Notes under the pieces: model-generated | What the model was told of the DNA's origin: nothing | Databases searched by the model: none | Seen by the model: the letters and a program-made list of their open reading frames with translations, nothing else | Part shown: positions 1 to 7,710 of the stretch, in pieces | Position numbering within the stretch: position 1 is the stretch's first letter | Layout of the letters: every line of letters starts with the position of its first letter | Assembly (NCBI GenBank): GCA_903927855.1 | Contig: CAIYOL010000275.1 | Coordinates: 1-14,570 of the forward strand | Length of the DNA stretch: 14,570 bases | Source of the DNA: an uncultured Planctomycetota bacterium | GTDB taxonomy: Bacteria; Planctomycetota; Phycisphaerae; Sedimentisphaerales; Anaerobacaceae | Reading direction: 5' to 3' | Translations under genes and position numbers: made by a program

Positions 1-969
1 ATTTTATGCGATAGACTTTCTGAAGTCATTGAAGCTTCATTCCTAGTCAAGAAAAATAAAGGTGACCTCAATGCAGCTTTAGAAAATTATGTATCTGTTT
101 CAAAATTCATAATTCATTTAACCAAACAGAAAGGGGATAAGCAGGTAGGCAGCCTCTATGAAACAATCATATGGCGATCAATCTATGCTCCTCTTTGTCA
201 ATACATCAATCACAAAAAGATAAACACAAAGCAATGTAGTCTCCTGCTGGATACCCTTATCTCCCTGAAAAAAAATCTAACAGACTTCGAAAGTGTATGT
301 AAACAAACAAAAGAAACACATATGCAAATGTTTAGCAAAGCAATCCAAGAGACAGCTGATGAACTCAAGAAACATAACTATTATGACCCAGCCTTCTATC
401 AGCAATTTTACCTTGAGTATGATAAGCTAAATGACGAGTTTTACAGATATCTAATTACTGCTTATCGACAAAACGAACCGGAAAAAGGCACACAATCTAT
501 CAAACAGCTCAAAGAAAGACTGCAGAAAGAAACTAAACTCTCCAGTTTGGTATGGAATTTCACAAAAGCAAGACTAGGCCTTGAAGCAACAGATTCAGCT
601 GCCCTGTCAGCCAGGGTTCTTTTCGCCGAACAACCAACGTCGCTGTCAACATTAATCGGTCGGATCACTTCCTACTATGAGGTGATTAGCAAACTGAATG
701 TTTTGACTACCGCAGTTGCAATTAGACTTTACGAACTGAAAAACGGCAAACCCCCGCTAAACCTTGAAGCACTTACCGCAGACTACCTCTCTGAATTACC
801 CAAAGACCCATTTGATGAATTCAAACCGCTCAAATACAAAAGGGGAAATGACAAACAGTGGCTTGTGTATAGCCTGGGGCCGGATAAGAAAGACAACAAT
901 GGAAGCAGCAGGTACGACAAAAGCAGCTCAGATAAAACAGGTGATATTGTTTTTGCCTCGGCAAATTAA
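1..969 (+). CDS. Hypothetical protein with GspG-like C-terminal tail (5'-truncated)
   Basis: The reading frame is open from the first base of the window to a TAA at 967-969, giving 322 residues; the true start lies upstream. An internal ATG at 322 is not a convincing start, because the frame before it is open and reads like protein. Residues 1 to about 230 are charged and probably helical, with no motif I recognise. The last ~85 residues hold a pattern like the C-terminal part of type II secretion major pseudopilins: 'YELKNGKPPLNLEAL', 'LSELPKDPFDE', 'LVYSLGPDKKDNNG' and a terminal 'GDIVF'. From general knowledge, this tail recurs at the C-terminus of large hypothetical proteins in planctomycetes and related phyla, where the acidic loop resembles the GspG calcium site. 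No pilin-type N-terminus is visible, so it is probably not itself a pilin. Function unknown. Base composition is AT-rich compared with the genes after 1984. Confidence 0.8.
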   Translation: MLCDRLSEVIEASFLVKKNKGDLNAALENYVSVSKFIIHLTKQKGDKQVGSLYETIIWRSIYAPLCQYINHKKINTKQCSLLLDTLISLKKNLTDFESVCKQTKETHMQMFSKAIQETADELKKHNYYDPAFYQQFYLEYDKLNDEFYRYLITAYRQNEPEKGTQSIKQLKERLQKETKLSSLVWNFTKARLGLEATDSAALSARVLFAEQPTSLSTLIGRITSYYEVISKLNVLTTAVAIRLYELKNGKPPLNLEALTADYLSELPKDPFDEFKPLKYKRGNDKQWLVYSLGPDKKDNNGSSRYDKSSSDKTGDIVFASAN

Positions 970-1024
970 CTTCCAGAAAGCGAAATTAAAGCAATGAAGA
1001 CTCCTATCGAACAAGGGACAATAA

Positions 1025-1978
1025 ATGGTTAAGAGAACATATATTACAAGCGTAAAAATATTTGCGATAGCAATGTTAATGTACAGCGGCTATCTATGTT
1101 TCCGCTTTCTGCCTTTGGTATTAGGTCTGATAGTTGGCCTAAAGCAAGTTTACACCTGTTTGGAACTGTCTAAACAATTGTTTGGATTGGACACACCCTA
1201 TCCATTTAAAATGGTTTTGCCGCTAATAATCGTTATCAGTCTGTTATCGGTAACCCTGCTAATCGCCAGCATCGGCATTCTTCGCTTAAAAAAATGGGCA
1301 AGAGCCGTTGCCCTTTATAGCTCCTGCATTGCAATAATAGTATCCTTTGTAGTCTGGCTGGTAGTGATATCCCTAAGCAGATGCGCCGCATCTATGGTAC
1401 CTCTTGATATAGAACAATTAATGCTCGAAAGTTTTTATGCAATCTTCATTTATCTGACGCTTCCCGCTCTGTTCGGCTGGGTATTCGTAACACGCTTAGA
1501 GATAAAACAGTGTTTCAAAAAAGAAGTAACTCAGGAATCTAAAGGAGTAACAATTCTTGCCACGCTATTATTTATCCTTATTCTACCGTGCATTGCCCAA
1601 AACTACGAGTCGCTTGCATCCAATCTTAATATTCCAGAACCATATCTCAATATCTGGTTTTGGCTTGATAAAACTATATGTATAATTGCAGTATTCGCTC
1701 TACTTGGATTATTTTCACTCAGGGATGTTTTCAGAAAAATCGCTATCGCCGCAATATTATGCGACCTGGTTCTCTCACTCCCCCAACCATACTTCATCTA
1801 TGCATCAGAAATTCCCTATACAGCTTACGTGGTAATATTTATCGTATATACCACCCTCGAAGTAGCATTTATTTATTTTCTAACTCGGCCAAAGGTTAAA
1901 GAGCAATTCCAAAAAACTCTGCCGTGGGCAGACAGCACCACCCTCTTCCGCTCCATCTGCGCCAAATGCCCCCAGTAA
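1025..1978 (+). CDS. Polytopic membrane protein of unknown function
   Basis: A 317-residue ORF starts at ATG 1025, with AAGGG about nine bases upstream, and ends in TAA. It lies 55 bases after the preceding gene on the same strand and is probably cotranscribed with it. Hydrophobic segments near residues 9-38, 62-88, 94-118, 137-157, 176-192, 212-232, 236-254 and 263-287 suggest about eight membrane helices. Short basic linkers such as 'RLKKWAR' and 'LTRPKVKEQF' suggest cytoplasmic loops. The 'LTRPKVKEQF' ending after the last helix resembles small uncharacterised membrane proteins I associate with planctomycetes and similar bacteria. I recognise no catalytic or transport motif and assign no function. 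The stop is only 5 bases from the stop of the convergent oxidoreductase gene. The last ~60 bases are GC-richer than the rest of the gene. Confidence 0.8.
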   Translation: MVKRTYITSVKIFAIAMLMYSGYLCFRFLPLVLGLIVGLKQVYTCLELSKQLFGLDTPYPFKMVLPLIIVISLLSVTLLIASIGILRLKKWARAVALYSSCIAIIVSFVVWLVVISLSRCAASMVPLDIEQLMLESFYAIFIYLTLPALFGWVFVTRLEIKQCFKKEVTQESKGVTILATLLFILILPCIAQNYESLASNLNIPEPYLNIWFWLDKTICIIAVFALLGLFSLRDVFRKIAIAAILCDLVLSLPQPYFIYASEIPYTAYVVIFIVYTTLEVAFIYFLTRPKVKEQFQKTLPWADSTTLFRSICAKCPQ

Positions 1979-1983
1979 TCTTT

Positions 1984-4887
1984 TTATGAACCCTCGTATG
2001 CTTCCGCCAATACCTTTACCGGATGCACCACCGTCGCCCCGCTTATATGCTCTATCTGCATCTTGCAGGCGGCGCACTCTGTCAGGACTTCTTTAACAGG
2101 CGATTTTTCCAGCGCATCCTTTAATCTCGCGCTTATCTGTGATGAAAGCTCATAATTTTTCTTACTAAACCCAAACGTTCCCGCTATCCCGCAGCAGCCG
2201 GCATCAAGCTCGGTTATACTCGCAAAGCATAGTCTCCTCAAAAGTTCTACCCCGGCTCGACCCTCGCCGAGAGCATACAAATGACACGGCTGATGATAAA
2301 CAAAATCGTGCAATACGCGGTTTTTAACCAACTGCAGCTTATTCTGCTTAAATAAATCCAGAAGATAACTCATCAATTCATACGTATTTTCCGAAACAAT
2401 CTGCGCATCCTCCCCCGCAACAAAATACTTCAATTCCTGTTTCAGACACAACGCCGCGCTCGGCTCCGAGCAAACTATCCTGTACCCGTCTCGAACCGCC
2501 CTGGCTAAATACTTGACACTGTACGCCAAATCCTTGCGTGCCCTCTTTACGTTCCCATACACAATCGCCGGCAGCGGCACAGGCCTCTGCTTCGGCAAAA
2601 TCACCTCGATATTATTACGCCGCAAAACCTCAAGCACCGCAAATCCCAGCTCGTGGTCGTTATAATTTGCGTATGTATCTACAAAATATGCAACCCTGTC
2701 GGTCGGCTTTTCAATTGGCTCACAAGCTCTTAGATATTTCCTTCCTGCCCTCAGGAACGACCCGCCTCCAAAAGATGGCATACTTCTTCGCCGGTCCAGC
2801 CCGGTAAATTTTTCTAAAAACCATTTGAAAATCGAAAGCTGCATAAAGAAATTTGAAATCGGCGAAAAAATACTGCCCAGCATACTCAGATACCGGTTAT
2901 GGCTCAGCGCCAGCTCCGCGCGTCTCAGCCCCCGCCGTCTCACATACTCCGCTCTCGCCGCCGCCATCAGTTTGGAAATATCAACCCCCGCCGGACATTC
3001 CACCGAGCATGCCTTGCAGTTCACGCACAAATCCAGAAATTTCCTGAACTCCACCGACTCGAAATCCTTCTTCTCTAATTGTCCAGTCGCCCACAAACGA
3101 AGTATATTCGCTTTCGCCCGCGAGCTGCCCAGTTCCTCCCCTACAGCACGAAACACCGGGCACATCCGCAAATCAGACTCCCTGCTCAGGCAAACCCCGC
3201 ACCCGCTGCACTGCTCAATTTCAGCGCGAAATTCATCGCTTCCAAAATACAAATCCGTTTTAAGTATCTCCGGCTCCCATTTATGCCCGGCCCGCAAATT
3301 CCTGACCATAATCTCAGCATCATCGCTGATAATTTTTCCGGGATTCATCACCCCTTTTGGGTCGAACACATTTTTAATCGCCCGCAGCAATTCATAAAAC
3401 TCATCGCCGTATTGCCGTCTCAGAAAAGCCGCCCGCACCAGCCCGACCGCGTGCTCACCGCTGATTGTCCCCCCAAGTGACCACGCAAGCTCGAAAACAT
3501 CATTCGCAATCAACTGCATCTTTTTCACGTCAGCCGGGTCGCTCAAATCCAGGTATGGCCGCACATGCAGTTCGCCGTCGCCTGCATGACCATAAAAAGA
3601 CATCGCGATGTCATACCGCTTTCCTATTTTCTCCAAACCCGAAATGTATTCCGCCAGCCGCCTGTTTTCGACAGAAACATCCTCGACAAATGGAACGGGA
3701 CGTTTTCTCCCCTTTCGTCTCTCAAGCAGTGCCGCCGCATCCTTGCGAGACTTCCACAATCGTTTCTGCTGCCTCGGCTCAAAAATAATTCTTCGTCCGC
3801 TCGCCAGCTTTCCGACTTTCGAGTCGGTGCTCCCTATCTTTTCTTTCACCTGCTCAGCCGTTTCGCCGGTATGCTCGACCAGAAGGGTAGCGACGCCGCC
3901 CGTGGGCAAAACATCCCTATGTTCAGGCAGTGCCTCAATCGCCATATCTATCAGAGTCCTGTCCATCAGTTCGCACGCCGACGCCCCGCTGTCGACAATA
4001 ATCGGCACCGCCCTCGCCATGTTCTCAAGCGAATCGAACTCAAGCTGCAATAGCCCCTTCGCCTTCGGCACCGCAACCGTTCTGAGCTTGATTTTCGTAA
4101 AAACGCCTAATGTCCCCTCCGACCCTGCCAGTAGGCGCGCCAAATCTATCTTCCCGTCGTGATAAATCCCTGCTATTGCATACCCGCTGCGGTTCCGTTT
4201 TGTCGCCGGCAGCGCCTTCGCTATGACCGCCTCTTTGCCCGAAAGGACCGATACGCATCCTTTTGCAATTGAAGCAAGTTTCTCGTCCCCTTCCTCATTC
4301 GGGTCGAAATCATTTTTGAATTCAACCACATTGCCGTCCGCTAGTACCGCCTCAATGCTCTCCACATAGTCGCCGATATACCCGTATTCTAACGAATGAG
4401 CGCCCGTGGCATTATTGGCCACACTCCCCCCTATCGTCGCCCGATTACCGCTCGATGGGTCAGGCCCGATTTTTCGCCCATAACCTGCAAGATAATTATT
4501 CAAATCGTCCAGCACCACCCCCGGCTCACAAATCACTGCCGCACCGCCGTCCTGTAGTGAGCTTGTCGAACCTGCTTCCACACTGATAATCCTGTTCATA
4601 TACCGCCGCATATCGAAGACTATCCCGCTGCACAGCGATTCGCCCGCCACCCCGCTGCCCGCGCCGCGAGCAGCCACCGCTACACCGTGGGCGCTGGCAT
4701 ATTTTACAACAGCCGCTACGTCCGCAGCGTCACGAGGCACAACGACACATCCGGGAATTATCTGATAAATGCTGGCGTCACTGGCGTATGCCGCCCTGTG
4801 TAATATGTCGGTGAAAACATCTCCTCGCACAACTTTGGCCAAATCACCCGCCACGCCCTCAGCTCTCTCGTACATCGCTTTTGTCAT
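1984..4887 (-). CDS. FAD-linked oxidase / iron-sulfur oxidoreductase fusion (GlcD-GlcF type, D-lactate or glycolate dehydrogenase-like)
   Basis: This 967-residue protein fuses a flavin dehydrogenase to an iron-sulfur electron-transfer module. Residues ~40-275 form the FAD-binding PCMH domain, with 'VAARGAGSGVAGESL' (72-86) and 'SSGNRATIGGSVANNATGAH' (145-164). Residues ~275-520 are the FAD-oxidase C-terminal domain, with 'YGHAGDGELHVRP' (432-444), 'GTISGEHAVG' (473-482) and 'MNPGKII' (514-520). Two ferredoxin-type clusters follow: C560/C563/C566/C576-P and C621/C624/C627/C631-P. The last third is a cysteine-rich CCG region with 'HQPCHL' (865-870) and 'GCCGIAGTFGF' (897-907). This layout matches large one-piece 2-hydroxyacid dehydrogenases (YdiJ/GlcDF class). 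They oxidise D-lactate, glycolate or D-2-hydroxyglutarate at the inner membrane face and pass electrons to quinone or another carrier. The substrate cannot be read from sequence. The ATG overlaps the mlaF stop by 4 bases (ATGA), implying translational coupling. Confidence 0.95.
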   Translation of the reverse strand: MTKAMYERAEGVAGDLAKVVRGDVFTDILHRAAYASDASIYQIIPGCVVVPRDAADVAAVVKYASAHGVAVAARGAGSGVAGESLCSGIVFDMRRYMNRIISVEAGSTSSLQDGGAAVICEPGVVLDDLNNYLAGYGRKIGPDPSSGNRATIGGSVANNATGAHSLEYGYIGDYVESIEAVLADGNVVEFKNDFDPNEEGDEKLASIAKGCVSVLSGKEAVIAKALPATKRNRSGYAIAGIYHDGKIDLARLLAGSEGTLGVFTKIKLRTVAVPKAKGLLQLEFDSLENMARAVPIIVDSGASACELMDRTLIDMAIEALPEHRDVLPTGGVATLLVEHTGETAEQVKEKIGSTDSKVGKLASGRRIIFEPRQQKRLWKSRKDAAALLERRKGRKRPVPFVEDVSVENRRLAEYISGLEKIGKRYDIAMSFYGHAGDGELHVRPYLDLSDPADVKKMQLIANDVFELAWSLGGTISGEHAVGLVRAAFLRRQYGDEFYELLRAIKNVFDPKGVMNPGKIISDDAEIMVRNLRAGHKWEPEILKTDLYFGSDEFRAEIEQCSGCGVCLSRESDLRMCPVFRAVGEELGSSRAKANILRLWATGQLEKKDFESVEFRKFLDLCVNCKACSVECPAGVDISKLMAAARAEYVRRRGLRRAELALSHNRYLSMLGSIFSPISNFFMQLSIFKWFLEKFTGLDRRRSMPSFGGGSFLRAGRKYLRACEPIEKPTDRVAYFVDTYANYNDHELGFAVLEVLRRNNIEVILPKQRPVPLPAIVYGNVKRARKDLAYSVKYLARAVRDGYRIVCSEPSAALCLKQELKYFVAGEDAQIVSENTYELMSYLLDLFKQNKLQLVKNRVLHDFVYHQPCHLYALGEGRAGVELLRRLCFASITELDAGCCGIAGTFGFSKKNYELSSQISARLKDALEKSPVKEVLTECAACKMQIEHISGATVVHPVKVLAEAYEGS

Positions 4888-5741
4888 TCCTCAAAATCCC
4901 GAGGCAGGAATTGGGCTTTGGCGATATCGCTGCTCGCACGCAGAACCGCAAGGTCGTCTTCACTGGCTTGGCCGTTGATAAACTGCTGAACTTGTGGATG
5001 AGGATGATTACGAATATGCTCGGCATCGCCGTCGGCTATAATCTTGCCGTTATGCAGCATAATAATGCGGTCAGCTATCTTGTATGCGCTTGTCATATCG
5101 TGCGTCACTACCACCGTCGTCACGCCAAGCTCTCTTTGCAGCTTCAAAATCAGCTCGTTGATTATATCCGCGCGAATAGGGTCCAGCCCCGTCGTCGGCT
5201 CATCGTACAAAATCACCTCCGGATTTAACGCTATCGCCCTCGCCAGTGCCACGCGCTTGCGCTGCCCGCCTGAAAGTTTTGCCGGATAGTAATTCTGAAA
5301 ACCATCGAGACCAACCATCGCCAGCTTGGCATTAACGATATCCTCGGCCTGCCTCCAGTCGGTTATCCTAGAATGCTGCGTTATCGGAAACATTATATTC
5401 TCAGCCACGTTGAAACTGTCAAATAGCGCCCCTCCCTGGAAAAGAAAACCGTAATGGGTGCGTACCTTGTTCAATTCCCTGTCAGGCAGATTATCAATCC
5501 GCTTGTCCTTGAAATAAATCTCGCCCGAGTTTGGCCGAAGCAGCACTATAAAATTCTTTATCAAAACGGTCTTGCCGCATCCGCTCGGCCCGATTACCAC
5601 CGTCGTCTTGCCTTTCTCTATCGACAGCGTTATATTATCCAGAACAATGTTGTTGCCGAACCTCTTGGTAAGGTTCTTGACAACGATTACGCCGTTACCA
5701 TTTCCCTCCGCCGTCCCTTTATTGTCTTCTGCCTTTACCAC
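4884..5741 (-). CDS. mlaF: MlaF-like ABC transporter ATP-binding protein (lipid transport)
   Basis: This 285-residue ATPase has every ABC motif: Walker A 'GPSGCGKT' (51-58), Q-loop 'FQGGALFDS' around Q102, signature 'LSGGQRKR' (156-163), Walker B 'VILYDEP' (176-182) and switch H214 in 'VVTHD'. The 'QGGALFDSFNVAENI' stretch after the Q-loop and the 'GLDPIRADIINELI' following Walker B are typical of the MlaF/Ttg2A branch. That branch powers phospholipid movement between inner and outer membranes together with the permease MlaE. Translation starts at a GTG (5741), with a purine-rich GAGAGAG about eight bases upstream. The first ~17 residues are polar and poorly conserved-looking, and no ATG precedes the ABC core. 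It lies 14 bases downstream of the mlaE-like gene and overlaps the next gene by 4 bases. The ~25-residue tail after 'VQQFINGQ' (251-258) matches where family members end. The symbol is by family resemblance. Confidence 0.93.
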   Translation of the reverse strand: MVKAEDNKGTAEGNGNGVIVVKNLTKRFGNNIVLDNITLSIEKGKTTVVIGPSGCGKTVLIKNFIVLLRPNSGEIYFKDKRIDNLPDRELNKVRTHYGFLFQGGALFDSFNVAENIMFPITQHSRITDWRQAEDIVNAKLAMVGLDGFQNYYPAKLSGGQRKRVALARAIALNPEVILYDEPTTGLDPIRADIINELILKLQRELGVTTVVVTHDMTSAYKIADRIIMLHNGKIIADGDAEHIRNHPHPQVQQFINGQASEDDLAVLRASSDIAKAQFLPRDFEE

Positions 5742-5755
5742 TTTTCAGCTCTCTC

Positions 5756-6568
5756 TTATCCAACTAAACTCTTCAAAGGCCAGAACGTATTGTAAATCGC
5801 CTTGAAAATCACTGCCAGCCCAAAATCCAATGCCAGTATAGAGATAAAACTGGCCACAAACGCCTCCGTGCACGCCTGACCCACTCCCTCCGCACCTTCT
5901 TTGCACGTAAAGCCCTTATAACAGCTGATTATCGCTATTGCCGTACCGAAGAAAAATCCCTTTATAACCCCGACAGCCACGTCCCACAAATCTACCCCGT
6001 ATGCGCTGAACTTCCAATACGCTTGATTGTTAATCCCGAACTGAATGACCCCGATGAAATATCCGCCCAATACTCCGAGCAAATCCGCATAGATAATCAG
6101 TATCGGCGTAAGAAGCAGGCACGCCAGAAGCCGTGGAACAGCCAGATACCGTACAGGGTCAGTCCCCATACTCCTGACCGCGTCTATCTGCTCGGTAACA
6201 TTCATCGTCCCAAGCTCTGCCGTCAAAGCCCCGCCCACACGCCCCGCCAGCATCACCGCCGTAAGAACTGGGCCTAACTCTTTAACAACTGAGACGTTAA
6301 TTAAAACTCCAAGGTGTTCTTCCAGCCCCATACCAGCAAGCTGGTCGTATGCCATTACCGCCAATATCATCCCCACGAATGCTCCCGTTATCATTACAAC
6401 CGGCACACTGTGAACGCCGATTATATTCATTTGTGCCCATATCAGGGGATACGTCGTTACTCTGGCTATGCTCCAGCCGGATGCTACTATCGACCGCCAG
6501 GCAAACCTGCCGAACCGCCCCATATCAGCTAAATCTTCTATCGTCTTGGCTCCAAGCGTCTCAAGCAT
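5756..6568 (-). CDS. mlaE: MlaE-like ABC transporter permease
   Basis: This is a 270-residue integral membrane protein of the MlaE/YrbE permease family, the inner-membrane partner of MlaF in phospholipid transport. Family landmarks are 'ITGAFVGMILA' (60-70), 'KELGPVLTAVMLAGRVGGA' (96-114) and 'ELGTMNVTEQIDAVRSMGTD' (118-137), the region expected to contact the ATPase. These are followed by 'YLAVPRLLAC' (141-150). Hydrophobic segments lie near 49-72, 95-115, 147-178, 196-216 and 237-260. I chose ATG 6568 because GGAGA sits about ten bases before it. A GTG at 6586, in frame, would overlap that ribosome site and add six unremarkable residues. A promoter lies ~90-115 bases upstream. No MCE-domain (MlaD) gene lies beside it in this window, which is unusual because permease, ATPase and MCE protein are usually adjacent. 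The symbol is by family resemblance. Confidence 0.92.
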   Translation of the reverse strand: MLETLGAKTIEDLADMGRFGRFAWRSIVASGWSIARVTTYPLIWAQMNIIGVHSVPVVMITGAFVGMILAVMAYDQLAGMGLEEHLGVLINVSVVKELGPVLTAVMLAGRVGGALTAELGTMNVTEQIDAVRSMGTDPVRYLAVPRLLACLLLTPILIIYADLLGVLGGYFIGVIQFGINNQAYWKFSAYGVDLWDVAVGVIKGFFFGTAIAIISCYKGFTCKEGAEGVGQACTEAFVASFISILALDFGLAVIFKAIYNTFWPLKSLVG

Positions 6569-6656
6569 AACCTTTTCTCTCCACACTTTTAACTTCTATT
6601 CCCCTATCCCCTAAACCCTATCCGCTATTAAATATATCGACAATCGTTGCCATTAA

Positions 6657-6685
6657 ATAGTAAACCTTCCGTCAAAAATCGTCAA
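6657..6685 (-). promoter_or_regulatory. Predicted sigma-70-type promoter of the mlaE-mlaF-oxidoreductase operon
   Basis: On the minus strand, TTGACG (6685-6680) is followed after exactly 17 bases by TACTAT (6662-6657). This matches a housekeeping promoter at 5/6 and 4/6 positions with ideal spacing. Transcription would start near 6650 and leave a leader of about 80 bases before the ATG at 6568. It is the best such match I found in the window. It is inferred from sequence only. Confidence 0.55.
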
Positions 6686-6732
6686 TTAAAAACCAAAACC
6701 GACGTATTTAGCCCCTCGTAGCGCAGCGCAGA

Positions 6733-6755
6733 TTCCGGAATGCTGTTATCCGGAA
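6733..6755. repeat. Inverted repeat (hairpin) downstream of the pseudopilin operon
   Basis: TTCCGGA (6733-6739) and TCCGGAA (6749-6755) are exact reverse complements around a 9-base loop. The position, ~50 bases after the last pseudopilin stop on the minus strand, would suit a 3'-end stabilising or terminating hairpin. No run of T follows it on that strand. Confidence 0.5.
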
Positions 6756-6785
6756 CCCAGTGAACAAATTTGTTATCCTGGACCC
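6744..6785. repeat. 15-base imperfect direct repeat flanking a 12-base palindrome
   Basis: TGTTATCCGGAACCC (6744-6758) recurs as TGTTATCCTGGACCC (6771-6785), 13 of 15 bases identical, start-to-start distance 27. Between the two, overlapping the second, is the perfect palindrome AACAAATTTGTT (6763-6774). The purpose is unknown. It could be a protein-binding site or a remnant of a small repeated element. Confidence 0.5.
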
Positions 6786-6804
6786 GGTTTTCTCTGCCTG
6801 ACCT

Positions 6805-7206
6805 CTACTCCGTCGGCTGTCTCAGCCGGGCCTCGATGGTAAATTTCCTTGCAGAGGTGAGAGTCTGCCTGGCTCGACTGCAGGAAGTGCTTACTTGTAC
6901 CTGTGATGCTCCATTTTTTCCAGGAAACACGTTGATGCTGATGACCGCGCCACGAATATTCATAGCTGCGGTATCTAGCTCAAAGGCACCGGTTGGGGGC
7001 TTTGTGTTATCGATGTTTTTCTTTGCCCAGGCCAGTCCGCTTGCAGTAAGGTTATGCTCGCACGCCTCAAGATAGGCATGGTCAGCCTGAAAAAGGAAGG
7101 TATTCGCATCACTGGTCAGGACAATCATATAAATCCCAACCAGTGCAAGTATAACAATGACAAAAACCATGACGAAGCCATTCTGTCTTGTCTTTCCGAT
7201 TTTCAT
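6805..7206 (-). CDS. Short GspK/PilX-like pseudopilin
   Basis: This is a 133-residue protein with a prepilin-type N-terminus: a basic leader 'KIGKTRQNG' ending in G10, then a single hydrophobic helix (11-31, 'FVMVFVIVILALVGIYMIVL') and a polar remainder. Cleavage after G10 would leave Phe at +1. Position +5 is Phe, not the near-universal Glu. Among type II secretion pseudopilins, absence of Glu5 is characteristic of GspK, which caps the pseudopilus tip; PilX-like minor pilins are an alternative. It is far shorter than GspK (usually around 300 residues), so the large inserted domain is missing. 'EACEHNLTASGLAWAKKN' (48-65) resembles the start of the GspK/PilX globular region. The ATG overlaps the previous gene's TGA by 4 bases, and it is the last gene of the operon. 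The exact subfamily is inference. Confidence 0.78.
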   Translation of the reverse strand: MKIGKTRQNGFVMVFVIVILALVGIYMIVLTSDANTFLFQADHAYLEACEHNLTASGLAWAKKNIDNTKPPTGAFELDTAAMNIRGAVISINVFPGKNGASQVQVSTSCSRARQTLTSARKFTIEARLRQPTE

Positions 7207-7709
7207 TCAGTAGCTTCCCATACCGTCTCGGCAAAAAACAGATAGCTGTTAGCCATCTTTCTTTGTATATGGCCGAGGTCTTTGTACTCAATACAGGTTC
7301 TCAGCTCGACTGCATAACCTTTTTGGTCTCTGCGCCAGACCTGCCACTCTATCCTGCCATGTGGTACCGACCAGATTGTATCCCCGGACGCCGTGTCCTT
7401 AGTGCCGGCCCCATGGCGAAGAATCCGACCATCGTTAAACTTGTATGAGACCATACCGTCAGGCAGTTTCATAACCAGCGAAACAGGTTCAGCCGAATCA
7501 CCGACGGATTCCGACAGTACCTTTGCCGAGGCGACGTCAGCCCGTATACGGCTGACCATATTGTTAAGTACACAGCCTTCCTGAACGAGCTGAGAATCTC
7601 GCGGCAACTCGTATGCAAACGTTCTAAAAAAAGGCCCTGTAACCAGCAAAACCAGCGTCAGAACAGATAGGATTACTATCATTTCGGCCAGTAAATAGCC
7701 CTTGCGCAT
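7203..7709 (-). CDS. GspJ-like minor pseudopilin
   Basis: This 168-residue protein opens with a very short class III prepilin leader, 'MRKG', followed by 'YLLAEMIVILSVLTLVLLV'. Cleavage after G4 would put Tyr at +1 and the conserved Glu at +5. The helix (5-24) is followed by a globular domain with 'LNNMVSRIRADVASAK' (48-63) and 'VSYKFNDGRILRHGAGT' (87-103). These are the 'RI..D...A' and 'Y.F.DGRILR' patterns seen in GspJ and PilW-type minor pseudopilins. The start is supported by AGGAG eight bases upstream. It begins 1 base after the preceding pseudopilin gene ends and overlaps the next by 4 bases. GspJ is the best guess but rests on short motifs. Confidence 0.82.
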   Translation of the reverse strand: MRKGYLLAEMIVILSVLTLVLLVTGPFFRTFAYELPRDSQLVQEGCVLNNMVSRIRADVASAKVLSESVGDSAEPVSLVMKLPDGMVSYKFNDGRILRHGAGTKDTASGDTIWSVPHGRIEWQVWRRDQKGYAVELRTCIEYKDLGHIQRKMANSYLFFAETVWEATE

Positions 7710-7710
7710 C

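Larger units (their letters stand above)
6569..6804. other. Noncoding region between two minus-strand operons
   Basis: There is no credible gene here. The part near 6590-6690 is AT-rich and holds the promoter of the mlaE operon. The part near 6705-6786 is GC-richer and repeat-rich: a TATTTAGCCCC motif at 6705-6715, a 7-base inverted repeat, a 12-base palindrome and a 15-base direct repeat, listed separately. I see no T-tract after a strong hairpin on the minus strand, so a classical intrinsic terminator for the pseudopilin operon is not evident. Confidence 0.6.

Noticed and set aside
322..324. ATG at 322 as the true start of the first gene.
   Set aside because: The frame is open back to base 1 with protein-like sequence, and no ribosome binding site precedes the ATG.
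1924..1965. The end of the membrane protein contains 'TTLFRS', a string often produced by translated sequencing-adapter read-through.
   Set aside because: The DNA matches the usual adapter only in part (for example CTCTTCCG) with mismatches on both sides, and the frame continues normally to a stop. Probably coincidence, though read coverage would settle it.
2825..4162. Several long open frames on the plus strand opposite the oxidoreductase gene (for example 2825-3397 and 3608-4162).
   Set aside because: They lie wholly antisense to a gene with intact FAD, Fe-S and CCG motifs, are rich in Ser/Arg/Pro as expected of GC-biased shadow frames, and show no recognisable domain.
6584..6586. GTG at 6586 as the start of the mlaE-like gene.
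   Set aside because: It would place the GGAGA ribosome site inside the coding region; ATG 6568 has that site at proper spacing and the family starts near there.
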